Shown here: piece after piece, positions 13,201-22,995 of the stretch | How the letters are laid out: each line of letters opens with the position of its first letter | How positions within the stretch are numbered: position 1 is the first letter of the stretch | From: Siderastrea radians | Lineage: Eukaryota > Cnidaria > Anthozoa > Scleractinia > Rhizangiidae | DNA: 64,000 nucleotides | Assembly (NCBI GenBank): GCA_964017195.1 | Contig: OZ024894.1 | Location: 4,428,347 to 4,492,346, forward strand | Direction of reading: 5' to 3' | Made by a program: the position numbers and the translations under genes | Notes under the pieces: generated by a model | The model's input: only the letters and a program-made list of their open reading frames with translations | Databases searched by the model: none | What the model was told of the DNA's origin: nothing

Positions 13201-16200
13201 ATTCATATATTTGAACTGCGGAATGAAGAATTAAATGTAAAGAAGATCCTCGCAGTTATTAACGCAACTTATGCAGTTGCGAAAAGAAAGCCTGAAAAAA
13301 TCAGGCTTGCCGGGATTCGAACCCTGACCTCTGCGATACCGGTGCAGCGCTCTAACCAATTGAGCTAACAAGCCAACTGGGAGCTGGTCATTAAATTGGT
13401 TCGTAATATACCCGGGAAAGATGAAGATGAAATTATGAATATATGAAATTCATATATTTGAACTGCGGAATGAAGAATTAAATGTAAAGAAGATCCTCGC
13501 AGTTATTAACGCAACTTATGCAGTTGCGAAAAGAAAGCCTGAAAAAATCAGGCTTGCCGGGATTCGAACCCTGACCTCTGCGATACCGGTGCAGCGCTCT
13601 AACCAATTGAGCTAACAAGCCAACTGGGAGCTGGTCATTAAATTGGTTCGTAATATACCCGGGAAAGATGAAGATGAAATTATGAATATATGAAATTCAT
13701 ATATTTGAACTGCGGAATGAAGAATTAAATGTAAAGAAGATCCTCGCAGTTATTAACGCAACTTATGCAGTTGCGAAAGAAAGCCTGAAAAAATCAGGCT
13801 TGCCGGGATTCGAACCCTGACCTCTGCGATACCGGTGCAGCGCTCTAACCAATTGAGCTAACAAGCCAACTGGGAGCTGGTCATTAAATTGGTTTGTAAT
13901 ATACCCGGGAAAGATGAAGATGAAATTATGAATATATGAAATTCATATATTTGAACTGCGGAATGAAGAATTAAATGTAAAGAAGATCCTCGCAGTTATT
14001 AACGCAACTTATGCAGTTGCGAAAAGAAAGCCTGAAAAAATCAGGCTTGCATAAGTTGCGTTAATAACTGCGAGGATCTTCTTTACATTTAATTCTTCAT
14101 TCCGCAGTTCAAATATATGAATTTCATATATTCATAATTTCATCTTCATCTTTCCCGGGTATATTACGAACCAATTTAATGACCAGCTCCCAGTTGGCTT
14201 GTTAGCTCAATTGGTTAGAGCGCTGCACCGGTATCGCAGAGGTCAGGGTTCGAATCCCGGCAAGCCTGATTTTTTCAGGCTTTCTTTTCGCAACTGCATA
14301 AGTTGCGTTAATAACTGCGAGGATCTTCTTTACATTTAATTCTTCATTCCGCAGTTCAAATATATGAATTTCATATATTCATAATTTCATCTTCATCTTT
14401 CCCGGGTATATTACAAACCAATTTAATGACCAGCTCCCAGTTGGCTTGTTAGCTCAATTGGTTAGAGCGCTGCACCGGTATCGCAGAGGTCAGGGTTCGA
14501 ATCCCGGCAAGCCTGATTTTTTCAGGCTTTCTTTTCGCAACTGCATAAGTTGCGTTAATAACTGCGAGGATCTTCTTTACATTTAATTCTTCATTCCGCA
14601 GTTCAAATATATGAATTTCATATATTCATAATTTCAAACTCAACCTTTATCGGCAAGAAAAAAAGTAAGAGTAAGAAACAGGTGATGGACCCCAAAACGA
14701 CAGATATGTGAAACAGCTAAATTTGTTGTATTATCGGAAGAATTTCAGCGTTTTTGATTTGGAATAATTGGGATATTTGCTCGGCTTCTTGATCCATTCT
14801 TGCATTGTTTGAGACGGCTTCCTCTTCGGTAGCGAGAAGCTCTAAACTGTCATCGTATGGCGCGACTTCTGCGAGTTCGCCGATTTCGCCAAAAGAAGCT
14901 TTGTTATAAATCGCTCTCAAAAGAACTGGACGACAAATTCGACGGAAAACACATCCATACAATGCAATGTTTGGTTCTCTATTTTCGACTCTTCATTATA
15001 CTCTTCGTGGCGATGGTTGAGACTTCTACGTCACGAGCAAAATTCACGTGGTTAGAGATAAGACCGCTTCCATGAAATTCGCGGGCTTCTCTTTTGCGAA
15101 CTGAGTAATGGCGGACGGGTTTAACGCGGTTTTTGGACCTATATTCCTGGGCCGTGTAAACATATATCGATCTAATTTATCACGATACATGTAATATGGC
15201 ATCTACTGAATAGTTCGAAGTTTAAAAAAGTTCAAAACAAAACAAGAAATTTTCATCGTAGTAGCACTTTAAAGTTTTCCTACAATTATGCCATACTTAA
15301 TTCTAGACTGTCCTTATCACAGAACAAAATGAATGCCGCGCTGGTATCGCCAAATGCCAGCATGTATGTATCGATACAAGACACAAATATTACTGCGCAT
15401 GTCGCCAAGGCTACAAGCTTGATGACCCGTATAAGTGTCAAGGTATGTCTGACTAAATTTGCTAAAAGATACCTGCAACTAACCAGTAAAGCCGTCTAGC
15501 TAGATCCACTTGCCTCCCCTCCCCTGTGGGTTTGGAATTTTTTATTTTTTTTTTTAAGGTGGGGAAGGAGGGTGAGGGATTGGTCCAGTATATTTTTGTG
15601 AGATTTTTTGTGAGTATCACGAACGTGATACTCTTTGGAGTTATACTTAAGATTAATACTGTTATAGATTTTGCGCAAACTAGTTCTATTGAACAGATTT
15701 ATAAAAACCCTCAGTTATAGGGCGCAAATAACTAGTTGTATCTGAGACGAGAAAGGGAAATATAGTGTTAAGGACGGTGCCTCCTTTTGCTACTGCGCAG
15801 AAGTTCTGTGCATCTCGGGATATTTGAGTTTCTTAAGGAATTTGCCCACTAATACAAGAATATTTTTGCGCCTTTAATGACTATGTGGAAAAAGCAGATC
15901 TTAGCAAGGGCTACCAGAATCCAAAAAGAAAATTGGGGGTAACCACGCATTTTTCAGAGATAATTGAGCTTAAATTTGGAAAGAAATTGCCATACATTCT
16001 TTGTATTTTGAGGCTTTTTTAGAATTATGGTTGCTTAATTATCTCTGAAAAATGCGTGGTTACCCACATTTTTCTTTTTGGATTCCACTGATAACCTTTG
16101 ATAAGATCTACTTTTTCCTCACAGACATAAACTTTGCAAAAATACATCTGACGAGGGTAGTAGGTGTTTATTCTAGTTAAGGAATTCCCATAAAATGGTG

Positions 16201-19200
16201 CACCTTCATGCCTTAGGTATTTTCTATAGGCCGCCACTAGGCAACTTGCCGAGGTTCTATATCTCGCAGTCACACACAGCTTTTTTTTTTGCACACAGTT
16301 TTGGAGTTTTTTTTCCAGTCATAGTATAAATGATTTTCTTCTTGATAAAACTGCATAAAACTTCATAAAACTGTTTCTTCTACACTGGTTTGATTAACGC
16401 ATTTTCCAGACGTAAACGAGTGTACAACTGGGAAACACGAGTGTGACCTGAAAAGCACAACTTGCAGCAACAAAGTGGGGAACTACTCTTGTCCGTGTAG
16501 GAATGGGTACAAGCGGTATAAGTGGTATGGTCAGTGGCGGTATAAGTGTGAAGGTAAAACACATTTGCTCAGCCTTGAGTAATATTTGTTGATGTAACTA
16601 GAAGAAAATGTGCGATTCCGGGATGAACGAAAGCTTAAAAAAGAACAAAGGATTACCAAAATTATTATTATGTCTTTGAAAAAAGATGACAGCCGTTAAA
16701 TGCCAAAACAACCAATTGCAAGCGTTGGAAGATTTAAGGGGCAAAATGTGTACTGAAAGATTCTGAACTTGAAAACTATTTAACCCTTTAAGCCCTAGTA
16801 GTGACAAGCATCTAATTTCTCCTTACAGTGCTAGTATTAGTACTTTACTGATCAAACATTTAGGTCATGAGAATAAAGGAAATAATTACCAATGATCAAG
16901 TGTCTTTATTTTTAATCAAATTCTCCCAACTAGTAACATAAGAAATATAAAGGGAATAGTGAGGAGAATATAGATGTTAATATTGGGGCTTAAAGGGTTA
17001 ATTAGCTATTAGTACCCGCACATTATTTCGGTTCCAGTGACATAACGCCATAACGACATGGCCTTACTAGCTTCGTAGACGTACGTTCGAGAGTGCCGTA
17101 GTCAAGGCACTCTCGAACGTACGTCCAACAACAGTCCAACAACACGGCACTCTCGAACAACAGGAGATGGTAGAATCTCCCAGGAGTCCCAGAAGACTTA
17201 AAAAATTCCCCGGTCTGTATATGTTCTACTGTTATTGTCGCTTGAAAGTCAGAACAGTTTGGGTAAAAGTGGCACCGGTCCCCAAACCTTAGAGGATATA
17301 GGATTGAAACAGGAGTTAGATGCTACAATCTCGGACGGAATAACAGGAAACAGAAACCCCAAAATGAATGAATAACTTTATTTAAACATGAGGGTCGATC
17401 GACTTATCAGGACTAAAAAACCACTAAAATACATTTATTTAACAAATTGATAAAACTTAGTTAAACTACGAGCCTGCTTTACATAAGTGCCTTGTAGATA
17501 GATCTTCAGAAGAATTGCTTGCAGCCAGCCCTGAATGCCCCAAGAGAGTCCGCCTGCCGCAGCTCAACAGGAAGGCTATTCCAAAGAAGGCTATCTCAAA
17601 TGGGAAATCAATGATGAAGTCGCACAAGGGGAAAAACGCGCCATTTTTCTTCCTTGATTTGGGAGGAGGAGTGGTCTAAGTGTTCCCTTTAAAATGTCCA
17701 AGATTGCGTGTTTCTTTTTAACTCCCAGATATAGATGAATGTACCAGTGAGACACATTCAAACAAATGTGAAAAACTGACCACCACTTGTCAAAACAAGA
17801 TAGGAAGTTACGCCTGTCAGTGTAAAACTGGATACCAGCCCGGTCAGTCACCGTATAAGTGCGAAGGTAACGCAGGTACTTTTTATTGTATGGGGAACGG
17901 GTACTGCTGATTTAATTAATCAATCCAGCTTAACCCGTGCATGCACAACGGGGGGTAATATTCAACAGTGCAAGCACTAACAACCACGTAACCATCAAAA
18001 TAACGATCTGAAAATTCTTCAAATACAGTTATGACCATCATAAAACTCGCTAACCTAAACTAGTTCTTCATTTAAAATCATATTTTAATTGAAATTTAAG
18101 ATATAATTAAAAAACTAATTACTACTAATACAAAATGGTTACAAATGCTTATTTATGAGTCATACCAATTAAAATTGATTGTTTTCGAAAATGGCTATTT
18201 GATCATGATGATTAAAAGAAACGAAATTGTTTATACAGACCTATTTTGGAAAATGAAGCATTGACCGATGCAGAAGATATTGAATTAATTTGGAGGTTAT
18301 TCCAGTATTAAGAAGATAGGACTGTAAAGGAGGGGCCGGTTAACCCTTAACCTGATATAGCGCGCTGCCGTAAAGCCAAGATTTGCACGTCGCTCCTAGA
18401 GGTCTTCAAAAAGTTTGCACGTTTCCACTCTAAGCCACTGGTTACAGTTACGCTTTCTCTCGCTCGACACCAGTAGCACTCGGCCACTTTCCACCCTTGA
18501 TACTGGCCACCGTTCTCGCTTCGAGTTTTTGGCTCAAGCAGTGTAAAACCACTGCGATACGAAATTTAGTGATCTTGCATTTCTTCTTACAGATGTGGAT
18601 GAGTGTACCAGCGGAAAGCACAAGTGCGACAATCAAACCACTTCATGTAACAACCTGGATGGAAGTTACGTTTGTCTGTGTAAGACGGGATACGAGGCTA
18701 CTCAGGATCAGTCACTCTATAAATGCCAAGGTAAGACACCCATTTATTCATGATAATATGATTGATGCCTGATGGGAAAGTTGTCAAGCCATCTCCATGC
18801 TATGTGTGTAAGGGGGAGCAGGGGAAGGGGTGGGGAAGGGAAGGGGAGGGAACCCCGAGGGAATTGGGTAGTGGGAGGTGGAAGTTGGGTAAAGAAAGCG
18901 TGAGATGTAAAAGAAATACGTAGTGTAACGTTCAGTCATATACGCATAATTCTCAGCGATCTATCGCAATCATAGATCGGTATTTAACGCCCCACTACTT
19001 CAAAAGCCAAGTCCCCTAACTAATGTTTTGTTCATTTTAAATCTGGATTTTTCAACAGCCAAACAATGCAACGAATCTGTACCCCTGGGAATGGAGAGTG
19101 GACAAATCAGTAACCAGTCACTGACAGCCAGTTCAAATTATTTCAAATTCCCTGCCTGGAAAGCCCGATTGAACTCTGGAATGGCAAAAAGCTGGTACGC

Positions 19201-20146
19201 ATTTGCCGAAGATCGCCATCCATGGATCCAAGTGGATCTTGAAAAGCTCACCTGGTTGAAAGCAGTGGCAACTCAGGGAAAAATGTTTTCCTTTTTTGTC
19301 AAAACCTACGAGCTGGCATACTCCACTGATGAGGTCACTTGGTTTACATACGGGGAACTTGATGAAAATAACAAAAAAGTGGACAAGGTATAGGAACCAG
19401 TGGATAGTCTGATCGTGATTTTGAATATAAAGTTTTGCCGTCTTAGTCTGTTGAAAGGAGAAAATGTTGGGATGTGGGCAGAAAACGAGTATAAGGAGTA
19501 ATATATTTTGGTCTCAAACAGGGGGCTGTAACACGAAATAACTCCCCAGTCAACAGAGGGAAGTTACATGATGGCTGCGCGAAAATTTTGGTCGGAAAAA
19601 AAGTTTATGTAACATTATCATACAGCTGCAAGCAGAAAAGGAAATTTCCGTGTCAGGCGTAACAGTGTTTCGCACAAAACGCTGCTTCAGCCGTTTGAAC
19701 GAGCCTTAGTGAAACTAACGATTGTAAAAGCGCCGCAGTCACTTATGTAGTGTCCATGCTACTTATAAAGTCACAGGTAACCTTATAGCTACTGATTTTC
19801 ACCAAACATTGCCAGAATGTGTCTAAGGGATAAACTGGAAACGGTACGTTATAATATTAAATCTAAGCCTAGTTTCTCTTGAGTAGGTTACTTATGCTTT
19901 AGCATGTGTACGCTCGCAATTAATGCCTCTGGATCAAGAAATGTCAGCGGGAGGAACTCGCGGTCTCATTTTATCCCACGCTTTGCTTTCTTTCAACAGG
20001 TATTCAACGGAAACACCGATCATTACAAAGTCGTCAAAGTTGAGCTGGACAAACCGGTTTACACACGTTTTGTTCGTCTGTATCCACAATCCTGGAACGA
20101 CGGAGTGGCGCTCAAGCTAGAACTGTATGGGTGCAGTCCTGAATAA
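7265..20146 (+). CDS. Secreted PLAT - 4x EGF - F5/8C (discoidin) protein, 469 residues, intact
   Basis: Ten exons: 7265-7328, 8872-9013, 9543-9645, 10572-10656, 15323-15442, 16410-16553, 17729-17866, 18593-18730, 19059-19387, 20000-20146. All introns are GT-AG. Successive intron phases are 1,2,0,1,1,1,1,1,0, and the total is 1410 bases, so the frame is open to a TAA. Residues 1-20 form a signal peptide ([20 protein letters not shown]). Residues 22-131 are a PLAT/LH2 beta-sandwich ([28 protein letters not shown]). Residues 132-311 are four six-Cys EGF modules, three opening D(I/V)(D/N)EC as in calcium-binding EGFs. Residues 312-469 are a discoidin domain ([28 protein letters not shown]). It should be an extracellular adhesion or matrix protein; a ligand cannot be read from sequence. 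The ATG chosen gives the signal peptide and the correct phase. A decayed inverted paralogue lies at 31436-43089. Confidence 0.88.
7873..8385. mobile_element. Tigger/pogo-like MITE with TA duplication
   Basis: The left end CAGTTGACTCCCGGTAACTC and the right end read inward as CAGTTGACTCCCGATAACTC form near-perfect terminal inverted repeats flanked by TA at 7871-7872 and 8386-8387. The interior is noncoding and carries a 17-18 bp minisatellite near the right end. It lies in intron 1 of the PLAT-EGF-discoidin gene. The superfamily is assigned from the TIR and the TA site. Confidence 0.8.
8257..8340. repeat. 17-18 bp subterminal tandem repeat
   Basis: Five tandem copies of CCCCCGATAACTCGAA(C), which is itself a copy of the MITE terminus. 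The element end has been amplified internally. Confidence 0.9.
8560..8770. repeat. Fold-back repeat with 28 bp tandem duplication
   Basis: GATGAGTGTAGTCCT near 8583 recurs inverted near 8704-8718, so the segment can fold back. A 28-base unit starting CACCTGCATGGACGATCATA is duplicated at 8716 and 8744. It looks like a dispersed repeat remnant of unassigned family. Confidence 0.5.
8872..10656 (+). other. PLAT domain exons of the intact gene (three exons)
   Basis: Exons 8872-9013, 9543-9645 and 10572-10656 encode one PLAT domain of about 110 residues. The group starts and ends in phase 1, so it is a symmetrical module that could be shuffled or skipped without breaking frame. The same exon splits (phase 2, then 0) are found in the minus-strand copy at 41455-39451. 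Confidence 0.88.
9876..9941. repeat. (TTA)n/(GTA)n microsatellite
   Basis: A TTA/ATT run passes into a GTA run, inside an intron. Confidence 0.9.
10911..11142. mobile_element. MITE with TTAACCCTTAAAGC ends
   Basis: The left end TTAACCCTTAAAGC and right end GGCTTAAAGGGTAA are inverted repeats. The interior resembles the elements at 16780-17001 and 60042-60348. The last TTAA is degraded to GTAA. Confidence 0.65.
13056..13127 (-). tRNA. tRNA-like gene, array copy 1 (anticodon position GGT)
   Basis: Acceptor GGCTTGT pairs with GCAAGCC. The D arm is GCTC/GAGC. The anticodon stem CTGC/GCAG encloses a loop whose central triplet is GGT (Thr). The B box GGTTCGAATCC is perfect and a T6 run follows. 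Oddities: C instead of the invariant U33, an A-C pair closing the anticodon loop, and one base missing between the T stem and acceptor. It may be a Pol III unit rather than a working tRNA. Confidence 0.6.
13303..13374 (-). tRNA. tRNA-like gene, array copy 2
   Basis: Same as array copy 1, 247 bases further on, with identical A box, B box and T6 terminator. Confidence 0.6.
13550..13621 (-). tRNA. tRNA-like gene, array copy 3
   Basis: Same as array copy 1, two periods on, with no change seen in the tRNA-like core. Confidence 0.6.
13796..13867 (-). tRNA. tRNA-like gene, array copy 4
   Basis: The tRNA-like core is unchanged. This unit is one base shorter, with a lost A in the trailer outside the core. 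Confidence 0.6.
14196..14267 (+). tRNA. tRNA-like gene, array copy 5 (inverted half)
   Basis: First copy in the opposite orientation after the inversion junction. The same cloverleaf is followed by GATTTTTTC, a Pol III terminator inside a hairpin. Confidence 0.6.
14443..14514 (+). tRNA. tRNA-like gene, array copy 6 (inverted half)
   Basis: Second plus-strand copy, 247 bases after copy 5. Its upstream spacer shares a G-to-A change (TTACAAACC) with the spacer of copy 4, where it appears as GGTTTGTAA. The matching change suggests the inverted half was copied from the other half by fold-back. Confidence 0.6.
15768..16165. mobile_element. TTAAGGACGGTGCC MITE, partial copy
   Basis: Opens with TTAAGGACGGTGCCTCC and shares its inner fold-back (GTGGAAAAAGCAGATCTTAG, then GCGTGGTTACCCACATTTTT) with the element at 26412-27258. 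The right terminus is missing. Confidence 0.7.
16780..17001. mobile_element. MITE with TTAACCCTTTAAGCCC ends
   Basis: TTAACCCTTTAAGCCC on the left and GGGGCTTAAAGGGTTAA on the right form terminal inverted repeats, with TTAA at both edges. It is 222 bp and noncoding. It lies in the intron between EGF modules 2 and 3. Confidence 0.75.
17079..17124. repeat. Perfect hairpin, 19 bp arms
   Basis: ACGTACGTTCGAGAGTGCC, an 8-base spacer, then its exact reverse complement. A partial third copy (GGCACTCTCGAACA) follows about 20 bases on. Confidence 0.95.
19059..20146 (+). other. F5/8C (discoidin) domain exons of the intact gene
   Basis: Exons 19059-19387 and 20000-20146 are joined in phase 0. They encode one discoidin-like domain bounded by Cys (KQCNES at the start, LYGC at the end), followed by SPE and the stop codon. 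The family normally binds carbohydrate or phospholipid at the cell surface. Confidence 0.9.
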
Positions 20147-20236
20147 CTAGACCATGATGCAAGAAGTCGATAGTAGCTGATTGTACATACACGTTAAACT
20201 TGTATCAGCGTAGTCATCACCATGCTTCAAATTCTG

Positions 20237-20242
20237 AATAAA
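20237..20242 (+). promoter_or_regulatory. Poly(A) signal of the PLAT-EGF-discoidin gene
   Basis: AATAAA lies 91 bases after the TAA stop, in a suitable place for 3' end formation. Confidence 0.7.
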
Positions 20243-20249
20243 ATTCATT

Positions 20250-22990
20250 TAAACATCAGCTCTTTATTTGTTTTTTTTCTATCATATAAAAGGGGAATTG
20301 ATAAAGAGCGAAAGCTGATGACTTTTTAAGCTCGCTGACGAAATGAGAAAGATGGACTAAAATTAATCAAAAGTGCTCTCATCGTATTGACAACAAAGAA
20401 GACACACCTGAATAAGTATTGAATGTACCTAAATATGTCATAATTCTACGTTTTGAGAAGTCAATTTTAAAAGAGGTCTTTAGAATATGTTTGCTCTGGA
20501 CACAATATCTAATATATTACGGCCTAATAAAAGAGGAAGCTTACTCAATATGGTTACTCAATATACGCATACTGAATAGTCCATATAGTATAGTATTGCG
20601 CTGTGTCTGCAGGCGTATTTGTCGACTGAGTTGATAAGATAAATTCCCCACTGTAAAGACCAGGTACATAGGCAGGTTTTTGTGTGTGAGGGTGCGTGTT
20701 AGCGTCGAAGGCGCGAATAGACGATCGCCGGAGACGTGAGATACTAGGGGGTCCGTCGACATGCTCCCCCGGGAAATTTTGAAAACTTAGGTAGTCCGAG
20801 ACAGTATTTCGTGCGATTTGAAGACTGTCACATAGAAAATCAGACAGTCAAAATAAAGCGTAAAAACATCAATACTTAAGAAAAATATCTAGTTCGAAAT
20901 GGATTTTGGGATTAATCTTTCAGTAGCAGAGCTCAGCCCTCCTAGATGGCTTCTGGGCAAAAACAATCTTCGCCCAAATTAATGTCTGTGCCGTAATAAA
21001 TGTGCATCAAGGCCAGCGAAAACAGCCTCCCTTGAGCGGTGCTGGCTCTGTTGTACATGTGCTGCCGTCTTGGGGCACTTACGCACCTTTCACATTTCGC
21101 AGCTGTTGGCTGGAATTTTGCAGCAAATCTTCAGAGGGACATAAAAATCCTTCCGCCAGTTTAATTCAGTGCTATCATCACATAGCGGACAGAATCTTAA
21201 ATTACACAAGACATTTCAAACTACACAATAAGGGAAACAGGACACAAGCATTACAGTTAGCTTTTGTAATAACTTGCTTTCTTTTGAATCGCCAGTCTCC
21301 AATAAACAGACTTTGGACGGGCCCTTTGAAGGGGGGGAGGGGGTGCGCACGCACCCGTCGTAATTTGCCTCCCTACGTGCCTGGGATTGCAAATCTGACG
21401 TTGAAGCGTTAGCCTTTCGTCAGAGCGAACAGCTAACACTCGAAACGTGAGGTTATGAATTTCTTTACGGCGGTCAATCTAACTTATCAGCTCAGTCGAT
21501 AAATCCAATTCTTCGTGTTTATATAATTCTAAAGCTGCCTGCACTCTAATTGGCTAAAAAACCTGGCCTCATCGGGGTAAACAGCATCAAAAAGCGTGTT
21601 TTATTGTTTTCGTTAATTGACGAAAACCGTTTTTGAAGTATCATTCTCTGCAGAAGCTTACCTAAAATTCCATCATTATCATAGAGCGAAAAGAAAGCAA
21701 AACCGTGTGTTATATCGTCACAAACTCGAGAAATGTACAAAGCCCTGAAATACGGCTCAAGATCATTCTATTCACATTTCTCTCGCGATCGTAAATGACC
21801 GTCAGGTTTACGACAATAATACGTGATCTTGCCTTCTTTATTTATGACCTCTTTTACGTACGCTGGCGTGTTTTCAGGCTCCGAAGCCTTGAAAATACTG
21901 CGACCGGAAAAAATAATTATGCATAAAATTTCTCCATCAACAGAGAGACAATACTTAGCGATTTTTAAGTAATGCAAGTAGGTATTTGTTTTGATCAACA
22001 CAAGCAATTTTAAAGCATGGTGTGATAAAAATATAAGCAAACCATTTGCAATGTAAACTGGCCGTTAATCGGAATAGAAATGTGACGCTGTCCTTCAAGT
22101 CTACCACCGTCCTTTTAGCGATATACTTTAACAGATATCATGTATTTACATTAGCGTGAATATTCCAGAAAACGATGTCATAAAAATTTAGTATTTGACA
22201 GCTAATTCTAAAACAAACACTGAATTATGTCCATTTTTCTCGAAACCGTGACGAGCGTTTACTATGTTCCCTATCACTAAGCCGTGATAAAAAAAAAGCC
22301 ATAAATTATTACTGATTTTTTTTAAAGCCCGCCTTCATGTCGACTTATAGCAAAAAATCTATGATAAACAGCGCTGTTTTCTGGACCGAGTCAAAAGAAA
22401 ATAAAAAAAATTTAAATTATATTTCGTTAATAAGCCGCACAATGGCTTTCGAAATAAATTGACTAGCAGGTGGTGATTTTTTCATTAACTGCGAAATTAA
22501 TTCAAACTACTCCAGCTGTTAATTTATCGTATTGACAACATTATTATTAACAGAGTAGATATATCTAAATAAGTCTTGAATATACCCAAATTAGTAATAT
22601 TTCTTCCTTTAAGAAGACGAGTTTGAAAGCTATGGACCCAAAATACAAAATAACGATTAAATCAAACAGAAAGGTTAGTACTCAATATGTATTTTAACTT
22701 TGCTTTTCAATTATGATGTGGCTCCTCTGCTAATGACTTTCGCCATTAATATTCAATACGAGATTTAAGCACGTTTGAAAGAAAAAATTTAAATTTAAAT
22801 GCGTCATTTTTCGATGATCGGGATGATCTATAAACATGAGATTCGTTTAACAGGTGTACGCGATCGCAATCCTACAAAACCAATTTTAACCTCACAGAAC
22901 TGGAACAAAGTACACCTTTGATTGTCACTATAAGCGTAAGAAAATTGCGGAATTTATGTCGAACAAATCAAGAACAAAGCTAACATCTCA
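20250..22990. other. Intergenic stretch, no gene recognised
   Basis: AT-rich. A 136-codon frame at 21002-21412 (+) covers what looks like dispersed repeat (the stretch near 21390-21450 with GTCAGAGCGAACAGCTAACA) and is not called. No exon with domain content is seen. Confidence 0.5.
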
Positions 22991-22995
22991 CTACT

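Larger units (their letters stand above)
12987..14634. repeat. Inverted tandem array of a ~247 bp tRNA-bearing unit
   Basis: Units start at 12986, 13233, 13480, 13727 and 13973 (periods 247, 247, 247, 246). The fifth is cut at about 14050, where the array flips orientation and runs as two full units plus a partial on the other strand to 14634. Copies are nearly identical. Each unit holds a tRNA-like gene, a hairpin with a T6 loop (GCCTGATTTTTTCAGGC), the hairpin CGCAACTGCATAAGTTGCG and an ATATGAAATTCATAT near-palindrome. A 15-base direct repeat flanks the array at 12972-12986 and 14635-14649. Confidence 0.92.
11421..15114. mobile_element. 3.7 kb DNA-transposon-like element with long inverted ends
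   Basis: CCGCCATTACTCA at 11421-11433 is repeated inverted at 15102-15114. A second matched pair, GTGACGTAGAAGTCTCA, lies at 11483-11499 and inverted at 15018-15034. Imperfect TIRs of about 80-100 bases are the simplest reading. Short inward-reading frames follow each end (80 codons at 11577 +, 81 codons at 14717-14962 -), and neither matches a transposase I recognise. No target duplication is obvious. It occupies the intron between the PLAT and the first EGF exon and contains the tRNA-like array. Confidence 0.5.
15323..18730 (+). other. Four EGF module exons of the intact gene
   Basis: Exons 15323-15442, 16410-16553, 17729-17866 and 18593-18730 each hold one EGF module with six cysteines and phase 1 at both ends. 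The first opens EQNEC; the other three open DVNEC, DIDEC and DVDEC, the calcium-ligand pattern. Module 2 has an inserted Tyr/Trp-rich loop ([13 protein letters not shown]) before its last Cys. Confidence 0.88.

Noticed and set aside
14717..15075. Overlapping short frames on both strands beside the right end of the 3.7 kb element
   Set aside because: Too short and unrecognised to call as genes; noted as possible relics of the element.
21002..21412. 136-codon plus-strand frame
   Set aside because: It lies over what looks like dispersed repeat sequence and has no family motif.
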